A stretch of DNA of 64,000 bases from JAGGAG01 sp964638035 (GTDB lineage: Bacteria > Gemmatimonadota > Gemmatimonadetes > Gemmatimonadales > GWC2-71-9), in NCBI GenBank assembly GCA_964638035.1, contig CAZWXD010000009.1:44186-108185 (forward strand). The letters are read 5' to 3'. This document shows, piece after piece, positions 12,492 to 20,639 of this stretch; positions within the stretch are counted from its first letter, which is position 1, and each line of letters opens with the position of its first letter. The notes beneath the pieces are model-generated. The model did no database searches. It saw only the letters and a list, made by a program, of their open reading frames with translations, and had not been told where the DNA came from. Position numbers and translations under genes: made by a program.

Positions 12492-12742
12492 CAGTCGCCC
12501 TCCACCTCGACCAGGTAGTCCTCGGTCACCGGGTTGGCCAGCAGGCGGTCGCACATCTGGCGGGCGCGTGCCTCGGCCTCGTCCCGCGAGGCCGCAGTGA
12601 CGGCCAGCTCCACGGCCTTGCCCACCCGGACGCTGCCGGCGCCGGAGAATCCCAGGGCACCGAGCGCGTGCTCGACGGCCTGGCCCTGCGGGTCGAGGAT
12701 TCCCTGCCGGGGCATCACACGGACGTGCACTCGATACGTCAT
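12491..12742 (-). CDS. purS: Phosphoribosylformylglycinamidine synthase, PurS subunit
   Basis: PurS (83 aa) is the small dimeric subunit that couples PurQ to PurL in bacteria with short PurL. Recognised by MTYRVHVRVMPRQGILDPQGQAV-type start (here read as MTYRVHVRVMPRQGI followed by LDPQGQAVEHAL), the ALGALGF helix and the C-terminal LLANPVTEDYLVEVE. It starts inside the last codons of pssA (ATGA overlap at 12739-12742) and overlaps purQ by one base. Confidence 0.96.
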   Translation of the reverse strand: MTYRVHVRVMPRQGILDPQGQAVEHALGALGFSGAGSVRVGKAVELAVTAASRDEAEARARQMCDRLLANPVTEDYLVEVEGD

Positions 12743-13584
12743 TCCATGGGCTCCTGCGAGCGTTCGTGGCGCTCGTGGGTGAAGGGGGTCACGTCATCGC
12801 CCGCGGCCAGGGCAAGGGCGTCGGTATCGGGCCGGTCGAGGAGGCCCAGCCAGGCGGTGCGCACCACCCCGAAGACCAGGTAGGCAATGCCGACGGGGAA
12901 GAGCACGACATCAGGGCGGAACAGCGCCGCCACGGCGATGGTCAGCACCAGCACGGTCGTGAGGCCCTGGCGGAAGGTCCGGAAGCTGAAGCCGGGCATC
13001 TTGGGGTACTTGACCCCGCTGACCATGAGCACCGCGAGCAGCAGCATCAGGATCACCAGGCCCTGGTGCTGGAGGTCGAGCCATGCGACGGAGGCGCGGT
13101 ACCACGGCGTCTGGCTGAAGGGGTAGTAGCAGGCAAGGGTGGCACCGGCTGCCGGTGAGGGCATGCCGGTGAACCAGGCCGACGGCTTTCCGGCGGAGAG
13201 GGTGTTGTAGCGCGCCAGGCGGAGGGCGGCGGCCACGACGTAGATCCAGCAGAGCACCCAGGCGAAGCGGCCCGCCGCGGAGAACTCGAGGAAGTACATG
13301 ATGAGCGCCGGGGCCACCCCGAACGACACCAGGTCGATGAGCGAGTCGAGTTCCTCGCCAAAGCGGCTGCTCGACTTGCTCAGGCGCGCGATCCGGCCGT
13401 CGAGCATGTCGAGGATGGCGGCGAAGACGATGAACCAGCCGGCCCAGCGGAAGTTGCCGTTGTAGGCCGAGATGATGGCCCAGAACCCGAAGAACAGGTT
13501 GGCCAGCGTGAAGGCACTGGGTACCACCACCACCACGCGGCGCATGTCCGGCCGCCCCAGGCCGTGCCCGCGCCTCAGGTCCAT
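12739..13584 (-). CDS. pssA: CDP-diacylglycerol--serine O-phosphatidyltransferase
   Basis: Integral membrane enzyme making phosphatidylserine from CDP-diacylglycerol and serine (281 aa from the first ATG). The CDP-alcohol phosphatidyltransferase signature is complete: DGRIARLSKSSSRFGEELD followed by SLID, fitting D-G-x2-A-R-x8-G-x3-D-x3-D. Several hydrophobic helices follow (for example LVILMLLLAVLMVSG). The start is uncertain: ATG 13584 overlaps psd by 10 bases, while ATG 13545 (MRRVVVVVPSAFTLANLFFG) has a better GGGGCGG ribosome binding site and resembles typical PssA N-termini. It sits directly after psd, which decarboxylates its product to phosphatidylethanolamine, so the two lipid genes are a functional pair within a purine operon. 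Confidence 0.94.
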   Translation of the reverse strand: MDLRRGHGLGRPDMRRVVVVVPSAFTLANLFFGFWAIISAYNGNFRWAGWFIVFAAILDMLDGRIARLSKSSSRFGEELDSLIDLVSFGVAPALIMYFLEFSAAGRFAWVLCWIYVVAAALRLARYNTLSAGKPSAWFTGMPSPAAGATLACYYPFSQTPWYRASVAWLDLQHQGLVILMLLLAVLMVSGVKYPKMPGFSFRTFRQGLTTVLVLTIAVAALFRPDVVLFPVGIAYLVFGVVRTAWLGLLDRPDTDALALAAGDDVTPFTHERHERSQEPME

Positions 13585-14204
13585 CGCGCCACCACCGTGG
13601 TGCCGGCCACCGTGCGGTCGCCGTCGCGGACGGTGACGGTGGCATCGTGCGGCAGGAAGAGGTCCACCCGCGACCCGAACCGGATCATGCCCATGCGCTC
13701 CCCCTGGGTGACGGTGGTGCCGACGGCATGGTCAGTGATGATGCGCCGCGCCACGAGGCCGGCGATCTGCCGCACCAGCATGCGCCCGCGCCCGGTGGCC
13801 ACCCCGACCGACGACTGCTCGTTCTCCGTGCTCGACTTTTCATCGGCCGCATTGAGGAACTTGCCCGGGTTGTAGTGGCGGTACTCCACCGTGCCGCCCA
13901 GCGGGTAGCGGTTGACGTGGCAGTCGAACACGTTCATGAAGATGCACACGCGCTGTGCCCGCCCGCCGATGTAGGTGGGCTCGTCCACCTCGCGCACGTC
14001 CACCACGAGGCCATCGGCCGGGGCGATCGCGAGGTCGGGCCCGCGCTCGCCGGAGCGGACGGGATCCCGGAAGAATGCCACCACCCAGACGGTGATGGCC
14101 AGCCAGGCCAACGCCGGGAGGTGCAGGTTGGCCAGCAGGAGCACCACCAGGATCGCGAATGCCCCGATGATGAACGGGCGTCCCTCGGGCGCCACGCGGA
14201 TCAT
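13575..14204 (-). CDS. psd: Phosphatidylserine decarboxylase (short, single-pass type)
   Basis: Psd (209 aa) turns phosphatidylserine into phosphatidylethanolamine. An N-terminal hydrophobic pair at about 12-45 anchors it. The motif VCIFMNVFDCHVNRYPLGG holds the conserved His, and RFGSRVDLFLP near the C-terminus holds the Gly-Ser autocleavage site that generates the pyruvoyl group; the alpha chain would be only about 30 residues. The short length and FGS motif place it in the archaetidylserine/phosphatidylserine decarboxylase subgroup common in non-proteobacteria. The ATG at 14204 overlaps the purC stop (ATGA). Confidence 0.94.
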   Translation of the reverse strand: MIRVAPEGRPFIIGAFAILVVLLLANLHLPALAWLAITVWVVAFFRDPVRSGERGPDLAIAPADGLVVDVREVDEPTYIGGRAQRVCIFMNVFDCHVNRYPLGGTVEYRHYNPGKFLNAADEKSSTENEQSSVGVATGRGRMLVRQIAGLVARRIITDHAVGTTVTQGERMGMIRFGSRVDLFLPHDATVTVRDGDRTVAGTTVVARWT

Positions 14205-15115
14205 GCCACCTCCAGGGCGCGGCCCGTGAGCAGCCGGAACGCCTCGAGGTACCGAGCGCTGGTGGCATTGACCACGTCGGGCGGGAGGGGCGGTGGCGGC
14301 GCCTCGCCATTCCACTTCCCCTCTGCCTTGAGCCCCGCGAGGTAATCGCGGAGCGGCTGCTTGTCGAAGCTCGGCTGGCTCCGGCCCGGAGCATACCGGT
14401 CGGCGGGCCAGAAGCGCGAGGAGTCTGGCGTCAGCACCTCGTCGATGAGGAGGTACTCGCCACCCGCGGTGCGTCCGAACTCGAACTTGGTGTCGGCGAT
14501 GATGATGCCGCGCGTCGCCGCGTAGTCCCGGCCCGCGGCGTAGATGGCCAGGCTTCGCTGGCGCAGCTCGCCAGCGGCCCCAGCGCCGAGGGAGCGCGCC
14601 ATCGACTCGAACGCCACGTTGATGTCATGGCCCGACTCGGCCTTGGTCGCGGGCGAGAAGAGCGGCGGGTCCAGCTGCGCACTCTCCACCAGGCCAGCCG
14701 GGAGGGGCTCACCGGCCAGGGTGCCCCGATCGCGGTACTCGGCCCAGGCGGACCCGCTCAGGTAGCCCCGCACCACGCACTCGAACGGCACCGGCTCGGT
14801 GCGACGGACCAGCATGGCGCGTCCGGCCAGCTGGTCGCGGTGGGACGCGAGCGCTGGCAGGTGCCGGAGCACCTCGTCGGCATCGGCGGTGATGAAGTGT
14901 GACGGGACGCCCAGCCGGCCAAACCAGAAGGCGGAGACCTGGGTGAGCACGGCGCCCTTGTGCGGCACCGCCTCGGCCATCACCACGTCGAAGGCGCTCA
15001 CCCGGTCGCTCGCCACGAGGAGGAGCATGTCGCGTCCAGCCTCGTAGACCTCGCGGACCTTGCCGCGCCGGAGCAGGGGCAGCGGCAGCGATGAGGCGCG
15101 CAGCGTCGTGCTCAT
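14201..15115 (-). CDS. purC: Phosphoribosylaminoimidazole-succinocarboxamide synthase
   Basis: SAICAR synthase (304 aa) joins CAIR and aspartate using ATP. Motifs: LLRRGKVREVYEAG at the N-terminus, the PFECVVRGYLSGSAWAEY block, KAESGHDINVAFE, IIADTKFEFGR and DSSRFWPADRYAPGRSQPSF. The length of about 300 fits the single-domain long type. Its ATG at 15115 overlaps the purB stop by 4 bases and its stop overlaps psd by 4 bases. Confidence 0.97.
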   Translation of the reverse strand: MSTTLRASSLPLPLLRRGKVREVYEAGRDMLLLVASDRVSAFDVVMAEAVPHKGAVLTQVSAFWFGRLGVPSHFITADADEVLRHLPALASHRDQLAGRAMLVRRTEPVPFECVVRGYLSGSAWAEYRDRGTLAGEPLPAGLVESAQLDPPLFSPATKAESGHDINVAFESMARSLGAGAAGELRQRSLAIYAAGRDYAATRGIIIADTKFEFGRTAGGEYLLIDEVLTPDSSRFWPADRYAPGRSQPSFDKQPLRDYLAGLKAEGKWNGEAPPPPLPPDVVNATSARYLEAFRLLTGRALEVA

Positions 15116-16551
15116 ACCCGGACCTCCGCCGTCTCCGGCACCGATGCCATCGGCCGTGCCCGCTCGACCAGGGGGGCAAGGTACTCGGCCAGGAACTCGT
15201 CCACCTGTGCCGCCGACCGGCCGGTGTAGCGCAGGGGCTCGAGTTCCGCGCGGAGCTGTGCCGCTGGCACGGCGCGGAAGGCCGGATCGGCGCCGAGGCG
15301 GTCGAGCAGGTCATTGGGGGCGCCGGTGCTGACCGCGTCGGCCACGGCCAGGCTGTGCCGTCGGATGACCTCGTGCAGGGCCTGCCGGTCGCCGCCAGCC
15401 GCGACGCCCAGCATGAGCCAGCGCTCCGTGGCCATGAACGGCATCTGCGCCTCCACGTGGCGGCGGATCACGCCCTCCCGCACCTCCAGGCCGGCCGCGA
15501 TGTTGGTGGCGAGGATGAGCACGGCGTCGGTGGCCAGGAACGCCTCGGGCAGCGTGAGCCGGCGGTTGGCGCTGTCGTCGAGCGTGCGCTCGAACCACTG
15601 CGTGGCGGCGGTGTGGGCCGCATTGGGCTCGAGGGAGATGACGAAGCGCGCGAGGCCGCTGATGCGCTCGGCCCGCATCGGGTTCCGCTTGTAGGCCATG
15701 GCACTCGAGCCGATCTGCTCCGACTCGAACGGCTCGAGGAGCTCGCCCTCGTGCTGGAGGAGGCGCAGGTCGGCCGCCATCTTCGAGGCCGACTGCGCAA
15801 TGCCGCTCAGCACGCCCAGCACCTGGCTGTCCACCTTGCGCGGGTAGGTCTGCCCGCTCACGGCGAAGCTGCCGTCGAAGCCGAGCTTCGCGGCGATGCG
15901 GCGGTCGAGCTCGCGCACCCTGGCGTCGTCGCCCCCGAACAGCTCGAGGAACGACGCCTGCGTGCCCGTGGTGCCCTTGCAGCCGTGGGCGCGCAGCTGG
16001 GTGAGCCGCCAGGTGAGGTCCTCGACGTCGAGCGCGAAGTCCTGCATCCAGAGGGTGGCCCGCTTGCCCACCGTGGTGAGCTGCGCCGGCTGGAAGTGGG
16101 TGTAGGCCAGGCAGGGCAGGGCCCGGGTGCGCCGCGCGAAGGTCTCCAGCGCCCCCAGGAGCGCCACCAACCGGCCGAGGATGAGGCGAAGGCCGTCGCG
16201 GATCACCAGGAGGTCGGCATTGTCGGTGACGAACGCGCTGGTGGCGCCGAGGTGGATGAAGGCGCGCGCCGCCGGCGCCTGGTCGCCGAAGGCGTGGACA
16301 TGCGCCATGACATCGTGGCGGAACCGCCGCTCATACGCAGCGACCACGTCCAGGTCCACGGTGTCGAGGTTGGCGCGCATGGCGGCCAGCGCCTCATCCG
16401 GGATGGGGAGCCCGAGCTCGCGCTCACTCTCCGCCAGCGCCACCCAGAGCCGGCGCCAGAGGTGGGCACGGTGGCGCTCGCCCCACAGCGCCTGCATGGC
16501 GGGCGAGGCGTAGCGGGTGCCGAGCGGTGAGCGGTAGCGATCGTCGGTCAT
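15112..16551 (-). CDS. purB: Adenylosuccinate lyase
   Basis: PurB (479 aa) splits both SAICAR and adenylosuccinate, releasing fumarate. The superfamily signature is seen as QIGSSAMAYKRNPMRAERISG, with Ala where many members have Pro (SSAMPYKRNP). FIHLGATSAFVTDNADLL and CLAYTHFQPAQLTTVGKR are the other two conserved regions with catalytic His residues. It starts at ATG 16551, overlapping the htrA stop (ATGA), and ends overlapping purC. Confidence 0.97.
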   Translation of the reverse strand: MTDDRYRSPLGTRYASPAMQALWGERHRAHLWRRLWVALAESERELGLPIPDEALAAMRANLDTVDLDVVAAYERRFRHDVMAHVHAFGDQAPAARAFIHLGATSAFVTDNADLLVIRDGLRLILGRLVALLGALETFARRTRALPCLAYTHFQPAQLTTVGKRATLWMQDFALDVEDLTWRLTQLRAHGCKGTTGTQASFLELFGGDDARVRELDRRIAAKLGFDGSFAVSGQTYPRKVDSQVLGVLSGIAQSASKMAADLRLLQHEGELLEPFESEQIGSSAMAYKRNPMRAERISGLARFVISLEPNAAHTAATQWFERTLDDSANRRLTLPEAFLATDAVLILATNIAAGLEVREGVIRRHVEAQMPFMATERWLMLGVAAGGDRQALHEVIRRHSLAVADAVSTGAPNDLLDRLGADPAFRAVPAAQLRAELEPLRYTGRSAAQVDEFLAEYLAPLVERARPMASVPETAEVRV

Positions 16552-17909
16552 GAGAAGGAAAGGTCCGTGAAGAGGATCCGGCCGTCCCTCTCGAAGAAGA
16601 GGCGGAAGCCGCGGGTCTCGCGCAGCCGGTCGAAGGCCAGGCCCACCTCGCTGGCGCCCTCGATCCGCGTGTTGTTGATGGCCAGGATGACGTCGCCGGC
16701 CTGGAGCCCCGTGATGCGGGCGGCCTGGTCGGTGATGCGGAAGATGAGGGCCCCCCGGTCGGCCGCAAGCCCGCGCTCGGCGCGGATCGCCGGGGTGACG
16801 GTGACCAGCTCGAGGTCGCGCACTACCACGACCTTCTCGGCGGAGACGCTGGGGAGCTCGTCGGTGCGGATCCGCCGCCGCGCGGTGCCCACCGGCGTGG
16901 CGACCACGACCTGCACGGTGTCGCCCACGGCCACGTCGAGCTTCACGGCCTCCCAGTCGAGCCAGGTGCGCAGCCTGCGCCCGTTGGCGGTCACCATCAC
17001 GTCACCGGCCTTGAGGCCCGCGGCGGCGGCGGGGCTTCCCGGTGCCACCGACTCGATGCGCAGGCCGCCCTGGCCCTTGGGCATCTGCATGCGGCGGGCA
17101 CCAGCCACTTCGACCCCGGTCCAGGCGCGGTGCATCTCGCCCCGGCGGAGGATCTCGCCGGCCACGCGCATCACGCGCTCGATGGGGATGGCGAAGCCCA
17201 GCCCGACCGAGCCACCAGTGTTGGAGAAGATCGACGAGTTCACCCCCACCACGTCGCCCTTCGCGTTGACCAGCGGCCCACCGGAATTGCCGGGGTTGAT
17301 GGCGGCATCGGTCTGGATCATGTCGAGGTAGAGCCCCGGCTGCCCGCTGGTCGGGAGGATGTTGCGGCCCGTGGCGCTCACCACGCCGGCGGTCACGGTC
17401 GGCTCGGTGTTGCTCAGCAGGTAGCGGTAGGGATTGCCCAGGGCTACCACCCACTCGCCGATCAGCAGGTCGGCGCTCCGACCGAGCGGTGCCACGGGCA
17501 GTCCCGTGCGGGCCACCTTGAGGACCGCGATGTCGGTGATCGCGTCCTCGCCCACGAGCCTGGCCGGCACGTCGGTGCCGTCCGCCAGCGTCACCGTGAT
17601 GGACTCGGCGTCCTCGACCACGTGCTGGTTGGTGATGACGACGCCATCGGCCCGGACGATGAAGCCGGTGCCAAAGCCCTGCACGAGCCGGTCGGACGCC
17701 TCGGGGACGAAGAAGAGGTCGAAGGGGTTGCGGGCCTGCGCGCGTCGCCGACTCGTGACGCTCACCGACACGACGGCCGGCGACACCCGGGCGGCGGCCG
17801 TGACGATGGCGGTGCGGCGCGATTGGTCCACGCGCGCCTGCGCGGCCATCGGCTGCGCCGGCAGCAGCAGTGCCGAGCCGAGCGTGACCAGGGCCAGGGC
17901 GCGCGTCAT
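16548..17909 (-). CDS. HtrA/DegP-type periplasmic serine protease with two PDZ domains
   Basis: A 453-residue trypsin-like protease/chaperone of the HtrA family. Residues 1-24 are a signal peptide (n-region MTR, hydrophobic ALALVTLGSALLLP, cleavage near MAA-QA). The catalytic triad is complete: His96 in TNQHVVED, Asp126 in AITDIAVL and Ser209 in NPGNSGGPL. A first PDZ domain follows (about 265-350, RIESVAPGSPAAAAGLKAG) and a second, more divergent one (about 375-450, ITGLQAGDVILAINNTRI). The start ATG 17909 overlaps the truA stop (ATGA). It would degrade or refold misfolded envelope proteins; its placement between truA and purB is unusual and has no evident pathway meaning. Confidence 0.92.
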   Translation of the reverse strand: MTRALALVTLGSALLLPAQPMAAQARVDQSRRTAIVTAAARVSPAVVSVSVTSRRRAQARNPFDLFFVPEASDRLVQGFGTGFIVRADGVVITNQHVVEDAESITVTLADGTDVPARLVGEDAITDIAVLKVARTGLPVAPLGRSADLLIGEWVVALGNPYRYLLSNTEPTVTAGVVSATGRNILPTSGQPGLYLDMIQTDAAINPGNSGGPLVNAKGDVVGVNSSIFSNTGGSVGLGFAIPIERVMRVAGEILRRGEMHRAWTGVEVAGARRMQMPKGQGGLRIESVAPGSPAAAAGLKAGDVMVTANGRRLRTWLDWEAVKLDVAVGDTVQVVVATPVGTARRRIRTDELPSVSAEKVVVVRDLELVTVTPAIRAERGLAADRGALIFRITDQAARITGLQAGDVILAINNTRIEGASEVGLAFDRLRETRGFRLFFERDGRILFTDLSFS

Positions 17910-18700
17910 GGCGCTGCTCCTGCGAGCGCGGGCGCGTCGGCCTGCCACTCGGCGGGATAGCGCGCGGCCGCGAAGTAGAGTCCCTGCGGTGGTGCTGGCG
18001 GGCTCGTGTCGCTGTTGTCGGTGCTGCCGAGCAGCCGAGCCATGTCACCCTGCGGCCGGCGGCCCTGTGCAATGTCCACCATCGTCCCCACGAGCATGCG
18101 CACCATGTGCTGCAGGAAGCGGTCGGCCTCGACATGGAACCGCCACCCGGAGCCGTTGGGGCACGCGTCCCAGCGGGCATCCAGGATGCGGCACCGGTAG
18201 TGTGGCTTTGGTTCCGTGCGGGCGGAGAAGCCGCGGAAGTCGTGCTCGCCGCTGAGGCATGCGGCGGCCTGCTGCAGGGCTGCCCCATCGAGCTCGACGC
18301 CAAGGGCCCACTCGAACCGGCGCCGGAACGGGCTGGCCGATGCGTCGTCGGTGCCCACGTCATACCGGTAGCGGCGGGAGGTGGCGTGCTTGCGGGCGTG
18401 AAAGCCGGGACGCATGGCATGCGTCGCAGCAACCCAGATGTCCCGGGGAAGGAGGGCGTTGAGGGCGCGACGCACGGCGTCGACGGTCCACGAGTCCGGC
18501 ATGGCGAAGCTCACGGCCAGTCCCAGCGCATGCACTCCCGCATCAGTGCGGCCGGCCGCATGGGCGACCACCCGGTCATTTGCGAGACGTGCCAGGACCC
18601 GTTCCACCTCGCCCTGCACGGTCCGGCCCTCTGCCTGTCGCTGCCACCCGAGGAACTCGGTGCCATCGAAGTGGAGCAAGGCCAGGAAGGACCGACTCAT
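17906..18700 (-). CDS. truA: tRNA pseudouridine(38-40) synthase
   Basis: TruA (264 aa) isomerises uridines in the anticodon arm of many tRNAs. The catalytic Asp53 is in AAGRTDAGVHALG; other family marks are FDGTEFLGWQRQ, NALLPRDIWV and ATSRRYRYDV. It appears to be the first gene of the minus-strand operon that runs through htrA, the purine and lipid genes to ppdK, with every junction overlapping or within 3 bases. The start ATG at 18700 faces a divergent intergenic region of about 120 bases shared with trpD. Confidence 0.96.
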   Translation of the reverse strand: MSRSFLALLHFDGTEFLGWQRQAEGRTVQGEVERVLARLANDRVVAHAAGRTDAGVHALGLAVSFAMPDSWTVDAVRRALNALLPRDIWVAATHAMRPGFHARKHATSRRYRYDVGTDDASASPFRRRFEWALGVELDGAALQQAAACLSGEHDFRGFSARTEPKPHYRCRILDARWDACPNGSGWRFHVEADRFLQHMVRMLVGTMVDIAQGRRPQGDMARLLGSTDNSDTSPPAPPQGLYFAAARYPAEWQADAPALAGAAP

Positions 18701-18750
18701 GAGACCCGAAACCTAGCCGCGCGCGACCCTTCGAGCAAGGTCGCAACTCC

Positions 18751-18766
18751 TTGTCAGCATTGACAA
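18751..18766. promoter_or_regulatory. Perfect palindromic operator candidate between truA and trpD
   Basis: TTGTCAGCATTGACAA is a 6-4-6 inverted repeat without mismatch. Its right half is the TTGACA hexamer of the putative trpD promoter, so a bound regulator would block that -35 element; the truA start is about 50 bases away on the other side. The binding protein is unknown. Confidence 0.5.
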
Positions 18767-18789
18767 AACGCCGCGTCCCGGCCTACGCT
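18760..18789 (+). promoter_or_regulatory. Putative promoter of trpD
   Basis: A consensus -35 TTGACA (18760-18765) is followed after 18 bases by TACGCT (18784-18789), a weak -10. The trpD ATG is 33 bases farther on. The -35 overlaps the palindrome at 18751-18766. Confidence 0.45.
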
Positions 18790-18822
18790 TTCCGGCCCTG
18801 CACCGATTGGCCTGCGCCCGTC

Positions 18823-19863
18823 ATGCCCACGACGCCTGTTCGACCCCTCGAGCCCGCCCTGGAGGCCCTCGCCCTGGGCCGTACGCTCAGCCTGGCCGAG
18901 GCTGAGGCGGCGTTTGACGCCGTGATGCAGGGCGGGGCATCGCACGGCGACATGCGCGCACTCCTTCTTGGCCTGCGGGAGAAGGGCGAAGCGCCGTCGG
19001 AGGTGGCGGGTGCGGCCCGCGCCCTCCGCCGCTCCATGCTGGCCGTGGACGTGCCGAACCGCACCGAGCTGGTGGATACCTGCGGCACGGGCGGCGGCCG
19101 TGTGGGCACGGTGAACGTTTCCACCGGGGCCGCGTTCATTGTCGCGGCGGCCGGGGTGCCGGTCGCCAAGCATGGGAACCGCAGCTTTACCTCACGCTCC
19201 GGTTCCGCCGATGTGCTCGAGGCGCTGGGCGTTGCCATCACGCCGCCGGTCGCGCGTGCACCCGGCATCCTGGCCGAGGCGGGGCTGATGTTCCTCTTTG
19301 CCCCGGCGCATCACCCGGCGATGAGCCACCTGGCGCCGGTTCGGCGCGAACTGGGGGTGCCGACCATCATGAACCTCGTCGGGCCATTGGCGAACCCGGC
19401 ACGGGTGGAGCGACAGGTGATCGGGGTGGCGGAGCCGGGTCGCGGCCCCCTGCTGGCCGGGGCGCTCGCCGCACTCGGGACGGCGCACGCGCTGGTGCTC
19501 CATGCGGACCTTGGTATGGATGAGATCAGCCCGGTGGGTGCCACGCGCGTGTGGGAGGTGCGCCAGGGCACGGTGGTGGAGTGGGCGATCGACCCGGTCG
19601 AGGTGGGGACGGCGCCGGTCGAGGTGTCCGAGCTTGCGGGTGGCGATGCCCGGGACAACGCGCGGATCCTCACTGCGGTCCTGCGGGATGGCGTGCGAGG
19701 CGCGGTGCGCGAGGCCCTGGTCCTGAATGCGGCCGCCGCGCTGCACGTCGCCGGGCGCGACTGGAGTTTTGCCCAGGCCGTGCAACTGGCGCGGCGTACG
19801 CTGGACGGCGGCCATGCGTGGGAAGCGGTGCAGCGGCTCGCACATGCCAGCACGCGAGCATGA
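18823..19863 (+). CDS. trpD: Anthranilate phosphoribosyltransferase
   Basis: TrpD (346 aa) transfers phosphoribose from PRPP to anthranilate. The PRPP-binding loop ELVDTCGTGGGRVGTVNVST and AKHGNRSFTSRSGSADVLEALG are intact, and GPLANPARVERQVIGV and LHADLGMDEISPVGATRV mark the rest of the fold. The start is taken at ATG 18823; 24 extra codons upstream would run through the promoter and palindrome. It stands alone upstream of lexA (convergent), separated from trpCFBA by lexA. trpE and trpG are not in the window. Confidence 0.95.
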   Translation: MPTTPVRPLEPALEALALGRTLSLAEAEAAFDAVMQGGASHGDMRALLLGLREKGEAPSEVAGAARALRRSMLAVDVPNRTELVDTCGTGGGRVGTVNVSTGAAFIVAAAGVPVAKHGNRSFTSRSGSADVLEALGVAITPPVARAPGILAEAGLMFLFAPAHHPAMSHLAPVRRELGVPTIMNLVGPLANPARVERQVIGVAEPGRGPLLAGALAALGTAHALVLHADLGMDEISPVGATRVWEVRQGTVVEWAIDPVEVGTAPVEVSELAGGDARDNARILTAVLRDGVRGAVREALVLNAAAALHVAGRDWSFAQAVQLARRTLDGGHAWEAVQRLAHASTRA

Positions 19864-19873
19864 ATGGGGAAGC

Positions 19874-19950
19874 GAGTCGCGGCAGGCCACGAGCCAAACG
19901 CCCATGCGGGAGCGCCCGCCGGGCCTGGCCGAGTGGCCTGCGCGCGACTC
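19874..19950. terminator. Branched hairpin between convergent trpD and lexA
   Basis: Arms GAGTCGCGGCAGGCCAC (19874-19890) and GTGGCCTGCGCGCGACTC (19933-19950) are complementary with a single bulge. The 42-base loop contains a second hairpin, GCGGG-AGCG-CCCGC at 19906-19919. The right arm overlaps the lexA stop codon. Lying between two convergent genes, it probably acts as a bidirectional transcript end, though no U-tract is seen. Confidence 0.6.
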
Positions 19951-20557
19951 AATACTTGCGGATGATGCCAACCACGACGCCCTGGATCAGGACGTCGCGC
20001 TCCTGGTAGCGCAGGGGTTGCATGCTGGCATTGGCCGGTTGCAGGCGGATCCACCCGCCGGACTCACGGTAGAACTTCTTGACGGTGGCCTCGGCGCCGT
20101 TCACCAGGGCGATGACCATCTCGCCATTCTCGGCCGCCTGCTGGCCATGAACCACGACGTAGTCGCCGTCACAGATGTGCTCGTCTATCATGGAGGATCC
20201 GGAGACCTTGAGGGCATAATTGGGGCCCCGGCGCGGCAGCATGTCGTCGGGCACCGAGACGGTCTCGTCCTGCATGAGTGATTCGATGGGGAAGCCCGCT
20301 GCCACCTTGCCCAGGAGCGGGATGTCGGTTGCCCGGGCCGTGCCGCGCGGGGGCATGACCTCGATGGAACGGCTCTCGTTGTACTGCCGGCGGATGTAAC
20401 CCTTCCGCTCCAGGTTGGTCAGGTGCTCGTGCACCGTGGCCAGCGAGGCGAAGGTGAACTGCTCGGCGATTTCCTCGAAGCTCGGGGCATAGCCGTGGTC
20501 GGCAATGTGCGCCCGCAGGTACTCGAGGATTTCGCTCTGGCGCTTGGTCAGGGTCAT
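19949..20557 (-). CDS. lexA: SOS repressor LexA
   Basis: LexA (202 aa) represses DNA-damage genes until RecA stimulates its self-cleavage. The N-terminal winged helix reads TKRQSEILEYLRAHIADHG through ATVHEHLTNLERKGYIRR. The cleavage site is Ala87-Gly88 in KVAAGFP; the catalytic Ser122 is in KVSGSSMID and Lys160 in EATVKKFY. The start ATG 20557 has an AAGGAGGGG ribosome binding site. Longer readings upstream are spurious because they run antisense through trpC. A direct-repeat element 35-76 bases upstream is a plausible autoregulatory site. Confidence 0.96.
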   Translation of the reverse strand: MTLTKRQSEILEYLRAHIADHGYAPSFEEIAEQFTFASLATVHEHLTNLERKGYIRRQYNESRSIEVMPPRGTARATDIPLLGKVAAGFPIESLMQDETVSVPDDMLPRRGPNYALKVSGSSMIDEHICDGDYVVVHGQQAAENGEMVIALVNGAEATVKKFYRESGGWIRLQPANASMQPLRYQERDVLIQGVVVGIIRKY

Positions 20558-20591
20558 GTTCCCCTCCTTGGCTGCGGGCGCGGGCCAGTGA

Positions 20592-20633
20592 CCGAACAGA
20601 GGCCGAATAACACTACCCGAACGCCAGCCGAAG
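20592..20633 (-). promoter_or_regulatory. Candidate LexA-binding direct repeats upstream of lexA and trpC
   Basis: Four CCGAA elements lie at 20592 (CCGAAC), 20603 (CCGAAT), 20617 (CCGAAC) and 20628 (CCGAAG): two pairs, each with exact 11-base spacing, 25 bases apart. On the minus strand each pair reads NTTC-N7-GTTC, close to the direct-repeat SOS box GTTC-N7-GTTC known for Alphaproteobacteria. The site lies in the 82-base divergent gap between lexA and trpC. Confidence 0.5.
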
Positions 20634-20639
20634 GGCAAG

